Shown: positions 16,119 through 24,749, counted from the first letter of the stretch. The stretch: DNA of 64,000 bases from Argonema galeatum A003/A1 (GCF_023333595.1 NZ_JAIQZM010000032.1:1-64000); one strand, 5' to 3'. Numbers and translations are program-made. The notes: generated by a model from the letters alone, not told the origin.

Positions 16119-16523
16119 TTAAAGATTGGTAGAAATTGCTTGGACGGGACAAGTGGGGATACACTGTTCGCAGACGATGCAGCGCGATCGCGTAAATGCC
16201 AGCTTAAACGTCTGCGGTTCCAGGTTAAGGGCTTCCGTGGGACAGACGCCAGTACACAAACCGCAGTGGACGCAGACATCTTCGTCAATCAAGATTTCGC
16301 GGCTGGCTAAGGAAACAGTGATATCCTGCGATCGCATCCATTCGATCGCCGCATCCAACTGATCGATATCGCCCAACAGTTCCACCACCAACTTGCCAAC
16401 TTGATTGGGCGCAACCTGAGCGCGGATAATATTTGTAGCTACGTTAAAATCCTTAGCCAGTCGATAAGCTACAGGCATCTGGATCGCACGTTTGGGAAAA
16501 GTCAGCTTTACTCGTTTTTTCAT
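16119..16523 (-). CDS. NIL-domain 4Fe-4S ferredoxin
   Basis: This 134-aa protein has two parts. Residues 1-75 are a NIL domain, the small substrate-sensing fold of methionine transporters (KKRVKLTFPKRAIQMPVAYRLAKDF). Residues 80-134 form a bacterial-type ferredoxin with two CxxCxxCxxxCP clusters, CVHCGLCTGVCP and CIVCEQCIPTCP. It would carry electrons in the cytosol. Family members have been linked to sulphur or homocysteine metabolism in archaea; that role is not shown for this one. It stands alone, convergent with the DUF3616 gene. Confidence 0.85.
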   Translation of the reverse strand: MKKRVKLTFPKRAIQMPVAYRLAKDFNVATNIIRAQVAPNQVGKLVVELLGDIDQLDAAIEWMRSQDITVSLASREILIDEDVCVHCGLCTGVCPTEALNLEPQTFKLAFTRSRCIVCEQCIPTCPVQAISTNL

Positions 16524-16577
16524 TATTTTTCACCACTTAAAGTGTTGCTCATTTTGATATTCGCAATCTAAAATCTG

Positions 16578-17303
16578 TTAATCCACACAAAGCATATCTT
16601 CGGCTGGATTTTTATACACCTCTTTTCTACTCACCTCTCGGATATTACCTCCAGTCGTTACCAAAACATTTACTACCGAAATCGGATGAGGGCCACAGCC
16701 AAATACTCGTTTTTCGTACAAATTCATTAAATAACCTTGAGCGGTTTTAACGATGTGAGTATCTTCTATTTTATCCACAAAATATTCGTAATCAGGATTA
16801 GCTTTCTGCCCGTAATAAGCATCAAGATTCTTAACCGCTAGAATATAGCTTAAAGCTTCCTCAGCAGATTCTATCGGAGCAAATATTTTTTTAAACTCAG
16901 CCAGGTTTTTGACTAGCTTAAACTTGCCATCTCTAAACACAATATAACGAATATAGTTGGGAAGTAACCCACCAGTACGGTAGAAATAATCCCCTGGTTC
17001 TGGCTGCGATCGCGAGGGGATTTGCTTGCACAATACCAAGGGAAGAGGCGGCTTCAGTCCACCCAACAAATCGGAGGGTTTGTTTAATCGGTTACATCCA
17101 AAAGCAACCGCTGGCCCTTGGGGGTCGCAATCGAGACCATCATACTCGTTAACGATACATCCAGCTTGTCGAAAAGGAGTTATATCCAACTCCAGTTGCG
17201 GTTTTGGGTGATTTACTATCTCCGGTAGCGGATTCGTAGCTCCTAAAAGCAACCCACTACCGACAAGTAAAATAAGCAACCGATAGAAATTACGTAGCAT
17301 CAT
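16578..17303 (-). CDS. Secreted hypothetical protein
   Basis: This 241-aa protein is not recognised. The N-terminus is a signal peptide (LLILLVGSGLLLGATNPLPE, cleavage near residue 22), so it is exported. The mature part has five cysteines (CIVNEYDGLDC, AFGCNRL, CKQIPS, VFGCGP, MLCVD), possibly disulphide-bonded, and the motif VVNVLVTTGGNIREVSRKEVYKNP near the end. It is transcribed away from txlA, with a 60-bp shared upstream region. Confidence 0.6.
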   Translation of the reverse strand: MMLRNFYRLLILLVGSGLLLGATNPLPEIVNHPKPQLELDITPFRQAGCIVNEYDGLDCDPQGPAVAFGCNRLNKPSDLLGGLKPPLPLVLCKQIPSRSQPEPGDYFYRTGGLLPNYIRYIVFRDGKFKLVKNLAEFKKIFAPIESAEEALSYILAVKNLDAYYGQKANPDYEYFVDKIEDTHIVKTAQGYLMNLYEKRVFGCGPHPISVVNVLVTTGGNIREVSRKEVYKNPAEDMLCVD

Positions 17304-17364
17304 AGCCTCTGTTAACTTCAGTTACATTAAAATTAAAGCGTAATCATTTTGTTAAAGAAATACC

Positions 17365-17967
17365 ATGACTACCAATTCACCTAATTCGCCGATGCCGTCT
17401 CCAGAAAACTCAGAATCGACAGTAGGGAGGCGCTTAAGAAATTTATTGGTTGTTTTGGCTGCGATCGCACTCACCGTTGCCCTCTTGTTTGGCATTGGAA
17501 CTCAGACAGACACCTCTACCCTCACCACTCTAGCGGAAAATTCCACACCATTGGAAGTAGCCCTCAGCAACGGCAAACCAACGCTAATGGAGTTTTACGC
17601 CAATTGGTGTGTCAGCTGTCAGGCGATGGCTAAGGATATGGGGGAACTCGAACAGCAGTACGCTGACAAAGTGAATTTTGTCATGCTGAATGTGGATAAC
17701 AACAAGTGGTTGCCAGAAATCGAGCGTTATCGGGTCGATGGGATTCCTCATTTTGTCTTTTTTGGCAACAATGGGGAAGCTATAGCACAAAGCATTGGCG
17801 AACAACCGCGCACCATCATGGCAGCAAATTTAGAAGCCTTAGCTACTGGTAACCCAGTACCCCATGCTAGAACAACCGGGCAAATTTCTAAATTTAACGC
17901 CCCCGTAAAATCAGCAAAAGCTGGATCGGACGATCCGCGACTTCATGGCGCTCAAGTCGTGAATTAA
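17365..17967 (+). CDS. txlA: Membrane-anchored thioredoxin-like protein TxlA
   Basis: This 200-aa protein has one N-terminal transmembrane helix (LLVVLAAIALTVALLFGIG, residues ~27-46) followed by a thioredoxin fold. The active site is FYANWCVSCQAM (Cys ~82 and ~85); the cis-Pro loop is VDGIPHFVFF. This matches cyanobacterial TxlA and plant HCF164, which face the thylakoid lumen and help deliver reducing power for cytochrome b6f assembly. The C-terminal ~40 residues after the fold are polar and unstructured. It is transcribed alone, just upstream of a Uma2 nuclease gene. Confidence 0.85.
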   Translation: MTTNSPNSPMPSPENSESTVGRRLRNLLVVLAAIALTVALLFGIGTQTDTSTLTTLAENSTPLEVALSNGKPTLMEFYANWCVSCQAMAKDMGELEQQYADKVNFVMLNVDNNKWLPEIERYRVDGIPHFVFFGNNGEAIAQSIGEQPRTIMAANLEALATGNPVPHARTTGQISKFNAPVKSAKAGSDDPRLHGAQVVN

Positions 17968-17996
17968 TAGCATTTAATCGCCAATCCAAAATTAGT

Positions 17997-18872
17997 ATGA
18001 ATCGCCTACCTTCTCAAACCGATCCGCCTCTTTCACCACGCTTGACATTACCGACAATGTACGATTTGCCCAGTGAAAATGCAGAGGAACCCGGATTGCC
18101 AGACACATTTCATTTAGACCAATCGCAATTATTAGACATAACTTTTCAGCCTCCCAATTGGGATATCGATCGAGTGTTTTGTGCGATCGACCTCAATCTC
18201 TACTACGATGTCAACCATCCCAACTGGTATAAACGTCCAGATTGGTTCGGCGTCGTCGGAGTGCCTCAGTTATACGAGGGGCGCGATATGCGTTTAAGTT
18301 ATGTTATCTGGCAAGAACAGGTTAGCCCGTTTGTGGTAGTTGAGTTATTATCTCCTGGCACAGAAGAAGAAGATTTGGGTCAAACTGCCAGCAAACGGGG
18401 GAATCCACCAACCAAGTGGCAAGTTTACGAGCGAATTTTGCGCGTTCCCTACTACATTGTTTTTAGTCGCTATACCGATCGCGTGCAAGCTTTTCGCCTC
18501 ACAGGCGGTCATTATGAATCTACAGAACTAACTGAGGGGCGCTTGCCAATTCCTGAGCTAGAACTGAGTTTAGGTTTGTGGCGAGGCAGTTATAAAAATA
18601 TCGATCGACTGTGGTTAAGGTGGATGACTTTAGATGGAGAGTTGATTCCTACCGGCAGCGAGCGAGCTGCTGCTGCCGAACAGCTAACTATTTTAGCTCA
18701 ACAGCGAACCATTTTAGCTGAGCAGCAATCAGCAGAAGCACAGCAGAGAACAATTTTAGCTGAGCAGCAATCAGCAGAAGCACAGCAGCGAGCAACAGCG
18801 TCTGAGGAGCGAGCTGAACGACTGGCGGCAAAACTGCGCGAATTGGGTTTAGATCCAGAGCAATTGGCTTAA
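17997..18872 (+). CDS. Uma2-family (DUF820) endonuclease-like protein with coiled-coil tail
   Basis: The protein is 291 aa. Residues ~40-205 have the Uma2/DUF820 restriction-endonuclease-like fold: RPDWFGVVGVPQLYEG, FVVVELLSPGTEEEDLG with the expected E/LxSP motif, and RVPYYIVFSRYTDRVQAFRL. The tail (~225-291) is an Ala/Gln/Glu coiled coil made of a duplicated AEQQSAEAQQRTIL unit, closing with LAAKLRELGLDPEQLA. Cyanobacteria carry dozens of these genes; their biological role is unsettled. The near-identical coding repeats at 18690-18780 suggest slippage-driven length change. Confidence 0.8.
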   Translation: MNRLPSQTDPPLSPRLTLPTMYDLPSENAEEPGLPDTFHLDQSQLLDITFQPPNWDIDRVFCAIDLNLYYDVNHPNWYKRPDWFGVVGVPQLYEGRDMRLSYVIWQEQVSPFVVVELLSPGTEEEDLGQTASKRGNPPTKWQVYERILRVPYYIVFSRYTDRVQAFRLTGGHYESTELTEGRLPIPELELSLGLWRGSYKNIDRLWLRWMTLDGELIPTGSERAAAAEQLTILAQQRTILAEQQSAEAQQRTILAEQQSAEAQQRATASEERAERLAAKLRELGLDPEQLA

Positions 18873-19239
18873 TTACGGGTTAGGGGATGGGGATAAACGC
18901 GATCGCCCTCTCCCCCCTCTACCTCTGTCTACACTGCGCCGGGAGCGATTCAAATTATTACAGATGCGATCGCACAGAAATAATATGGATTGCCTAAATA
19001 TTTGCTACAGATGTAGGGGCCATTCATGAATTGCCCCTACACCAACCAGTGTTCATTTGTAGCAGAAATAAATCCAAACCATATAAGAGTTGCTGGCGCT
19101 AGCGTGTCGGATACGCATCAAGTGATTTAAATCACTGCAATTTATGTATTTTATCACCTTTTACCAAATCCTTAATCACCCAAGTAGCTATTGTCAGTAA
19201 CCTAGAATATTATGTAGAGCAAAACAGGAAAGTATCTAT
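18873..19239. other. Intergenic region without a recognised gene
   Basis: I see no gene here. It contains two HIP1-like sites and the small inverted repeat at 19013-19040. The last ~100 bp are AT-rich and probably carry the promoter of the small gene at 19240. Confidence 0.5.
19013..19040. repeat. Short GTAGGGGC inverted repeat
   Basis: Arms GTAGGGGC and GCCCCTAC flank a 12-bp centre. They share their ends with larger elements at 21863-21937 and 26607-26705. Confidence 0.7.
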
Positions 19240-19362
19240 ATGACCGCACCTTCTGAAAAGCCACTAAAACCCAACCCGTTTATAACTTATAGAGACTCAA
19301 AAACAGGTAAATGGGTGGTTGTAAAACCTGCGCCACTGCAAGTCGCATCTGTAGCTGCTTAA
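19240..19362 (+). CDS. Small 40-aa protein
   Basis: A short frame starts at ATG 19240 behind an AGGAAAG ribosome-binding site and encodes 40 residues: it opens MTAPSEKPLKPNPF, has a central ITYRDSKTGKWVVVK, and ends in a short Ala/Val tail. It is basic and proline-rich, with no membrane segment. The ribosome-binding site, the clean upstream AT-rich region and the terminator at 19500 support a real gene. Function is unknown. Confidence 0.5.
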   Translation: MTAPSEKPLKPNPFITYRDSKTGKWVVVKPAPLQVASVAA

Positions 19363-19499
19363 TTGATGTCAATTCCCTCTAAAAAGTGAGTAAATAACTC
19401 ATCTATTGTGCAAATTGTTACTTACAATCTTAGACAATATTAATATCTATACATTTTCGTCTAAATTCCCCTTAAATTAGTACTCCCCCTTTTTCTTGA

Positions 19500-19524
19500 A
19501 GCCCGCGCAGGCGGGCTTTGTTTG
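19500..19524 (+). terminator. Terminator after the small gene
   Basis: Stem AGCCCGC / GCGGGCT with a GCAG loop, followed by TTGTTTGTG. It lies about 140 bp after the 40-aa gene. Confidence 0.65.
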
Positions 19525-19578
19525 TGTAGCCGCGACTTTAGTCGTCGCGTAAAAAAGCGATCAAGGCTTGCGGATTTC

Positions 19579-19670
19579 GGCGTTGCTGATTCAAGGTATG
19601 AATCGATGGCTGACACTCTCGATGGCTGTGTCAGGATTCCGCTTTCATCATACCGTCATTCAGCAACGCC
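19579..19670. repeat. Long inverted repeat (GGCGTTGCTGA arms)
   Basis: Arms GGCGTTGCTGA and TCAGCAACGCC are separated by ~70 bp that itself contains GGTATGA / TCATACC arms. CGGATTTCG occurs on both outer sides as a direct repeat. It resembles the remains of a small mobile element. Confidence 0.6.
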
Positions 19671-19883
19671 CGGATTTCGTATAACATCAATTCCAGAAAA
19701 TCTACAGGCTTGCCACTAGGTGTGTGATTTGTCTCACACTCTTAACTACAATTTGGTCACACAGACAAACTGCTTTCACTCACTATCAGAGGCCATTAAT
19801 TATCACATTCAGTATGCTGGTTTAATCACTATCACCCATAAGAAGTTAAGCGATATTAAGAGTATCGAGTTCAGCCAATAACA

Positions 19884-20096
19884 ATGCAACTTCAACTTCT
19901 CCCCAACGCTATTTCCGAGTTATTCGCTCAAGTCAGCCATTCCGGTCGCATAACCTTGGCAGACCGCTATGGATTGATGGCAGCCGTGTTGGATGAATCC
20001 CTTGAAGAAGAACAAAGAAGCGCGATCGATCGTCTAATTCGCGCTTTGTACAAAGGTCGGCTCATTGTCGTGGATGAACTTTCAACCATTATGTAA
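19884..20096 (+). CDS. Conserved small hypothetical protein
   Basis: This 70-aa acidic, helical protein starts MQLQLLPNAISELFAQVSHSGRITLADRYGLMAAVLDE and continues LEEEQRSAIDRLIRALYKGRLIVVDELSTIM. It has the look of the small cyanobacterial proteins that occur in many copies with unknown role. There is no signal or membrane segment. A probable terminator lies at 20271-20305. Confidence 0.6.
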   Translation: MQLQLLPNAISELFAQVSHSGRITLADRYGLMAAVLDESLEEEQRSAIDRLIRALYKGRLIVVDELSTIM

Positions 20097-20270
20097 GATG
20101 CTATTAGCTGAGCGGCTTATTAAAGCAAAAAAAATGACGACGCGAGTATTAAATCTATCTATACATATTTCGACACTCTCCCCAGTTGTCTGCCAGAAAG
20201 CTACGAGAAAAGCTTCCGGATATGTTGGGCGGATATTGTGATAATTTAACAAGGATACAATCTCTCTCCC

Positions 20271-20305
20271 GCCCGGACAGCCATACCAGCTGAACGGGCT
20301 TTTTG
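20271..20305 (+). terminator. Probable plus-strand terminator
   Basis: GCCCG and CGGGC arms enclose a loop of about 20 bases and are followed by TTTTTG. It would serve the 70-aa gene at 19884-20096. Confidence 0.5.
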
Positions 20306-20414
20306 TTGTGATATCAAATCGGTCTGCGTCGGAATTGTTCGTTTTCCCCCTCTGTAGCCATAATGATTCATACACAACCGGAAAAGATATGAGAGCGGTT
20401 TTGCGATCGCCCAA

Positions 20415-20438
20415 CAAAAAACCCCTCCTTGAAGGGGC
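20415..20438 (-). terminator. Minus-strand terminator
   Basis: Read on the minus strand, GCCCCTT-CAAG-GAGGGG is followed by TTTTTTG. It lies downstream of the minus-strand gene at 20585-21004. Confidence 0.65.
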
Positions 20439-20584
20439 ATCATCAGGGTGCATATACTTGATTTAAGCTTAATCCTCACTAGCTACTGCTCACTCACACA
20501 TCCGGGTGAAGTTGCTGGAAATTAGGGACTGGGGAAGTCAAAAGTCAAAAGTGAACAATTCTTTCTTTTGACTTTTGACTTTTC

Positions 20585-21004
20585 TTAGTGCCCGTAGCCG
20601 TTCAAAGGCCCATAAGTACTCAGCGTTTCGACGTTTCTTCTGCCATTCGGTAGCTGCACAATCAGCTGACCCCTACTTCCGTTCACCGTGTAAGTGTAAC
20701 GACCGTTTCTAGCGGTAAATACAATATCTCTATAAGAAGACAGAGGCAAAGTGATGCCACCACGCCCATTCTTGGAAGTAGCAACATAATACTTAGGAGT
20801 ATTGCGATTATTTTGTGCTGAGCAAATAGATACGTTGAAGTTGCCACTTTCAGCAAAGTATAGCGGTCGCGAACTTCGAGTCGGGCAAGGTGGTGCAGCC
20901 GGTTGGGCCTCGATCGCAGGTGCGAAGGACAAAAACGCTCCTATCCCAACTAAAGCTAGTTTCAATGCTGTTTTTCTGTTTAATTTTTGCAGAAGAAGTT
21001 GCAT
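20585..21004 (-). CDS. Secreted hypothetical protein
   Basis: This 139-aa precursor has a signal peptide (ALKLALVGIGAFLSFAPAIEAQ, cleavage near residue 33). The mature ~105 aa are beta-rich, with two cysteines (PPCPTRS and VSICSAQ), and contain GGITLPLSSYRDIVFTARNGRYTYTVNG. It is not recognised. It looks like a small periplasmic or extracellular domain. The stop lies right next to a TTTTGAC heptamer repeat. Confidence 0.6.
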   Translation of the reverse strand: MQLLLQKLNRKTALKLALVGIGAFLSFAPAIEAQPAAPPCPTRSSRPLYFAESGNFNVSICSAQNNRNTPKYYVATSKNGRGGITLPLSSYRDIVFTARNGRYTYTVNGSRGQLIVQLPNGRRNVETLSTYGPLNGYGH

Positions 21005-21171
21005 AATTTTACCTAATCCGCGAAAATAAAATTTTAAGGAACTGTCCGGCGTTAGTTTCCTAACTTTTAAGGTAGTGCTTCGGGCAAAGCTTCCACCTGA
21101 CTTGATGCGGTGATATTGGCCTCACCCTAATTGGTCACCCAACAGTATGATGGAATATATTTTTAGCAAAA

Positions 21172-21633
21172 ATGTTTCCGTTTGCGCGTTCCCTTGTTTT
21201 TAAACTCCTCAAAATCCTGATTACCTACACAAAACCTGATGTTCAGTGGCTCACTACCAAAGAATTGGCTCATTGGCTGGAAAATACCGCAGAAACACAG
21301 CCAATTATACTCGATGCTCGCACTGAGGCAGAGTATGCAGTTAGCCATCTCAAAAATGCTCGACGAATTGATGCTCGCGCACCCGATTTAGCTGCACTTA
21401 AAAAAGTTTCCCACGATGTACCCATTGTCGTATACTGTTCCGTTGGCTATCGCAGCGCAGGCATAGCCCAGCAGCTTCAACAGCTAGGATTTAACCGCGT
21501 TTACAATCTGGAAGGTAGTATCTTCCAATGGGCAAATGAAGGACGCCCAATTTTCAAATATAATTGTCCTACACAGTTCGTACACCCCTATAATGCTATT
21601 TGGGAAAAATTGCTAAAATCCCGAATATTTTAG
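21172..21633 (+). CDS. Rhodanese-like domain protein
   Basis: The product is a single rhodanese domain of 153 aa. LDARTEAEYAVSHLKNARRID is the CH2A-type motif, and the active-site loop is VVYCSVGYRSAGIAQQL with Cys near residue 88. The tail is VYNLEGSIFQWANEGRPI. It would move sulphane sulphur or handle persulphides in the cytosol. It is followed 60 bp later by a glycosyltransferase and then a DUF547 gene on the other strand. Confidence 0.85.
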   Translation: MFPFARSLVFKLLKILITYTKPDVQWLTTKELAHWLENTAETQPIILDARTEAEYAVSHLKNARRIDARAPDLAALKKVSHDVPIVVYCSVGYRSAGIAQQLQQLGFNRVYNLEGSIFQWANEGRPIFKYNCPTQFVHPYNAIWEKLLKSRIF

Positions 21634-21694
21634 ATTTAATTTCGCTCGGCAATCTCTAATTTAATATTTTCCAATAACCAATGACCAATGAAAA

Positions 21695-22534
21695 ATGACC
21701 AATAAAGTTTCCATAATTATTCCTACTTTGAATGAAGCAACCTGCCTGGAACGCACCCTTCGTTGCTTGAATGTTCTTTCGCCAAATGCTTGGGAAATAC
21801 TGGTGGTAGATGGTGGAAGTGAAGATGAAACTTTGGAAATTGCCAAAGCAGCAAATATATCCGTAGGGGCGAAGCATTCGGGCAGAAAGTCTTTGACTAT
21901 GAGCCATAAATTATCAGCCCGAATGCTTCGCCCCTACAAAATTGGGATGCTCCCAGCAAAGGTGCGTGTTTTAAATTGTGAAAAGCGCGGGCGCTCAATA
22001 CAGATGAACCACGGAGCCAAAAACGCAACTGGAGATATCCTCTGCTTCGTACACGCAGACACCTGGTTTCAGGACGATTTAATCACAGTTATTCAGGAAA
22101 CTTTGGCAGACAAAAAAGTCGCTTGTGGAGGATTTATTTCCCTAATGGTAGGTCGAAAAACAACCAGATGGGGCATATCTCTACATAATTATCTCAAAAC
22201 TTACTATGCGCCACTCTTTTTTAAGCCTCACCTATTTTTTAGGGGATTGCGCCTTTTATTTGGCGATCAAGTCATGTTCTGTCGCCGTAATGACTTTTGG
22301 GAATGTGGCGGCTTTGACGAAAATCTTCCCATTATGGAGGATGGAGATTTGTGCCTCAAGCTTGTGCAAAAAGGTCAAATTCGTTTGGTAAATCGCATCG
22401 TCCAAAGTTCAGACCGCCGGGTAGTTCGTTGGGGATCTCTTAAAGCCACAACTATATATCTTTATATTGGATTTTTGTGGGGTTTTGGTGTATCGTCATC
22501 ATACCTAAAGCAGTTCTACGAGGAAATTCGGTGA
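21695..22534 (+). CDS. Family 2 glycosyltransferase (TIGR04283-like) with an in-frame hairpin insertion
   Basis: This 279-aa GT-A glycosyltransferase has VSIIIPTLNEATCLERTL (residues 4-21), the VVDGGSEDET nucleotide-sugar site (about 37), RGRSIQMNHGAKNATGDILCFVHADT with its DxD-like HAD (about 105-130), and FGDQVMFCRRNDFWECGGF. Between residues ~57 and 81 a 75-bp hairpin element is translated, adding AKHSGRKSLTMSHKLSARM and a few more residues that interrupt the conserved fold. Because 75 is 25 codons, the frame survives. Whether the enzyme remains active is unclear. The start codon sits in an AATGACCAATGA heptamer repeat. Confidence 0.75.
   Translation: MTNKVSIIIPTLNEATCLERTLRCLNVLSPNAWEILVVDGGSEDETLEIAKAANISVGAKHSGRKSLTMSHKLSARMLRPYKIGMLPAKVRVLNCEKRGRSIQMNHGAKNATGDILCFVHADTWFQDDLITVIQETLADKKVACGGFISLMVGRKTTRWGISLHNYLKTYYAPLFFKPHLFFRGLRLLFGDQVMFCRRNDFWECGGFDENLPIMEDGDLCLKLVQKGQIRLVNRIVQSSDRRVVRWGSLKATTIYLYIGFLWGFGVSSSYLKQFYEEIR
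21863..21937. mobile_element. 75-bp hairpin element inside the glycosyltransferase gene
   Basis: Perfect 21-bp inverted arms (21863-21883 begins GTAGGGGCGAAGCATTCGGG; 21917-21937 is its complement) enclose a 33-bp loop. Related ends occur at 26607-26705 and 19013-19040. Confidence 0.85.
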
Positions 22535-22601
22535 AAAACTATTTCAAACCGTAACCCTAGCAATTAATCGTAGGATGAGTTAACGGCACGCCTAAAGCAC
22601 C

Positions 22602-23315
22602 CTACTTTTGACTTTTGACTTTATTCAAATTCCAGTCATAGTACAAATAATTGATAGGTGTTGAAGCTGTGATTGGCAGGTCTGTTTCCAGATGGGAACG
22701 AATATACCCTTGAACTGATGCAGCCACCTGAAGAAAATCTTGACGATACCATTTAAAAATCTTGCTACAGTAAAGGGTGGAAGTTTCGGAGTCGTAACGA
22801 ACTTTGTCAGGATTATTGATAAAACGGCGAGCATCATCATCTAACTGCTGCTGTACTTTTTCGGGCCAATAAGCACCGTTTCGCAACAAAGGGCATCCAA
22901 TGGAAGCGCAGACAATGGCAAAATGAATACGCGTATCTTTGAATTGGTCGCGCAGAATCTTATGCTCGATTTGAGAGAGGCTGTAGCGCCGATCTGAAAA
23001 GGTATAGGCAGGCTGAATGAAAAACCACAGGAAGGCAAGCCAGTTGGGAATACCTAAAATTTTAGGTCGAATGGAATCAATAGGATAACGTTCTAAAATC
23101 GTAGAAATTGTCAAGGCATTGTAAAGATTTATCCACAATGCTAATTGCACATTTGAGGTATCATCTAGTTTAAGATTTATTTGTTCTAAACAGGACAACC
23201 ACCTAGCAAGAGCTTGGGGTTGTTCTGTTTTCCAAGCTTGATAGTCTACACGACCTTGTTCATCGACATATTGGCGAAGCAGTGCATCCCAAGAGGAAAA
23301 GTCAATAGCGGACAT
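22602..23315 (-). CDS. DUF547 domain protein
   Basis: The 237-aa protein carries DUF547: LALWINLYNALTISTILERYPIDSIR (residues ~57-82) and IHFAIVCASIGCPLLRNGAYWPEKVQQQLDDDARRFIN (about 130-168). There is no signal peptide. The fold has a papain-like look (Cys in IGCPLL), but activity is unproven. The last residues (KVKSQK) come from an AAAAGTC heptamer repeat that also follows the gene, so the original stop may have been replaced. It converges on the glycosyltransferase gene. Confidence 0.75.
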   Translation of the reverse strand: MSAIDFSSWDALLRQYVDEQGRVDYQAWKTEQPQALARWLSCLEQINLKLDDTSNVQLALWINLYNALTISTILERYPIDSIRPKILGIPNWLAFLWFFIQPAYTFSDRRYSLSQIEHKILRDQFKDTRIHFAIVCASIGCPLLRNGAYWPEKVQQQLDDDARRFINNPDKVRYDSETSTLYCSKIFKWYRQDFLQVAASVQGYIRSHLETDLPITASTPINYLYYDWNLNKVKSQK

Positions 23316-23420
23316 AGTATGGCAGGCGAGGAACCTGAAATAATGAACTTCAATAAGTACTATCAGTAGACCGCGTGGAATATAATCAAGTGCAGGTGGG
23401 CACTGCCCACCCTAAATTAG

Positions 23421-24245
23421 CTACACAATCATCTGTGGATGAATCAACTGATAACCAGCCGATTTGATTTTTTGATTTGACACCAGTGCATTATAAGGTC
23501 GGGTACTTTTCTGGGATGAATCCCATACAACTTGGGGTAAATTGTGCTGCGTAAATACGCGATCGAGTAGTTCTCGACTGCTCAGATGTGCGTCATCCAC
23601 CAAGTTATAAATACCTTGCAGTTGGTTAGACCGGGCAAATTCGATCGCAGCAACAATGTCATCGAGATGAATCCAATTTGTTACATCCTCACCATTACCA
23701 GGACGAGTTGTGCCAGCAGCTCGTCTAAATATCTTTACCAGTTCCCGATCGGGCCCATAAATTCCTCCCAATCGGATGACACAAATCTTGGTATTCTCAT
23801 TGGATGCCGACAGCAATATTTCCTCAGTTTGAGCGAGAATCTCACCATTTTTGCTAGCAGGTGTAACAGGTGATGATTCATCTACCCACTCCCCATTTTT
23901 GTCCCCATAAACACTGTAACTCCCTGTGTAAATTACTTGTTTGACAGTTGGAGTTTCTTTAAGTACGGAAACTAGGGTTTTGGCGGTATGCAGATAAGTT
24001 TCTTCATACAGATTGGCATTCTTGGCACCGACACTTAAAAGCAGGGTATCCTGATTTTCCAGTACCGATTTTAGCGCCGCTGCTTCATTTCCATTCACTA
24101 CTGCGACTTTTTGGGCTACAACTTCCAGTGTTGCAACTTTGTCGGGAGAAGTTGTGGTTGCGGTGACAAAAAACCCCAACTCTTGACGCCAGTGGCGGGC
24201 AACTGAATATCCAACATAACCGCAACCAACGATCGCAACATTCAT
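23421..24245 (-). CDS. NAD-dependent epimerase/dehydratase-like protein
   Basis: This 274-aa Rossmann protein starts MNVAIVGCGYVGYSVARHW (GxGxxG). It continues with VIYTGSYSVYGDKNGEWVDE, CVIRLGGIYGPDRELV and NWIHLDDIVAAIEFA, typical of extended SDR enzymes of the YeeZ type. The catalytic Tyr-x-x-x-Lys is not obvious (SVYGDKNG has Tyr but an unusual spacing), so it may act on an uncommon substrate or be a binding protein. It is followed 18 bp after its start by a glutathione peroxidase gene in the same direction; the two may be co-transcribed. Confidence 0.7.
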   Translation of the reverse strand: MNVAIVGCGYVGYSVARHWRQELGFFVTATTTSPDKVATLEVVAQKVAVVNGNEAAALKSVLENQDTLLLSVGAKNANLYEETYLHTAKTLVSVLKETPTVKQVIYTGSYSVYGDKNGEWVDESSPVTPASKNGEILAQTEEILLSASNENTKICVIRLGGIYGPDRELVKIFRRAAGTTRPGNGEDVTNWIHLDDIVAAIEFARSNQLQGIYNLVDDAHLSSRELLDRVFTQHNLPQVVWDSSQKSTRPYNALVSNQKIKSAGYQLIHPQMIV

Positions 24246-24263
24246 GCTTATTTTTTACCTCTA

Positions 24264-24749
24264 TTACTTGGTTAACTCGCTCTCAATTGCTGCTATCAAT
24301 TCGGTTGAATCTGGTTTGACGCTGCTGCCAAAACGCGCCACTATTTCGCCAGTCTTACTAACAAGGAATTTTTCAAAGTTCCAGGAAACATTTCCTGGAA
24401 CTTTAGCTGCTTTGGTAAGTCGAGCGTAAAGGGGGTGCTGTTTGTCTCCAATAGCATGAACTTTGTCGAACATTTCAAAGTTGACGCCGTAATTGGTGGT
24501 GCAGAATTTCATAATCTCGGCGTTGCTACCAGGCTCCTGTGCCCCAAAATCGTTACAGGGGAATGCCAAGATGCGTAGCCCGGATTGTTTATATTTCTGG
24601 TTCAATTTCTCCAGTCCGGCATATTGGGGTGTGTAGCCGCAGTAGGAAGCTACATTCACAATCAGCAGGACGTTTCCCACGTAGTCACTAAGCTTCTTTT
24701 CGGAACCGTTGATTGTCTTTACTGCTAGGTCTGAGACTGTATTGTTCAT
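24264..24749 (-). CDS. Glutathione peroxidase (Cys type)
   Basis: The 161-aa length is normal for non-selenium glutathione peroxidases. The peroxidatic site is NVASYCGYTPQYAGLEKL (Cys about 36, where animal enzymes have Sec). The second motif is AFPCNDFGAQEPGS, with Asp in the place of the more usual Gln, and the Trp motif is VSWNFEKFLV. It removes hydrogen or lipid peroxides, in cyanobacteria using thioredoxin or NADPH-linked reductants. It lies directly upstream of the epimerase gene on the same strand. Confidence 0.85.
   Translation of the reverse strand: MNNTVSDLAVKTINGSEKKLSDYVGNVLLIVNVASYCGYTPQYAGLEKLNQKYKQSGLRILAFPCNDFGAQEPGSNAEIMKFCTTNYGVNFEMFDKVHAIGDKQHPLYARLTKAAKVPGNVSWNFEKFLVSKTGEIVARFGSSVKPDSTELIAAIESELTK

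Larger units (their letters stand above)
20097..20584. other. Intergenic region with two terminators, no gene seen
   Basis: Open frames here lack start sites and protein-like composition. The region holds the plus-strand hairpin at 20271-20305, the minus-strand hairpin at 20415-20438, and AAAAGTC/TTTTGAC heptamers near 20535-20585. Confidence 0.5.

Noticed and set aside
20082-20453. 123-codon minus-strand frame
   Set aside because: It crosses two terminator-like hairpins and has no protein-like pattern.
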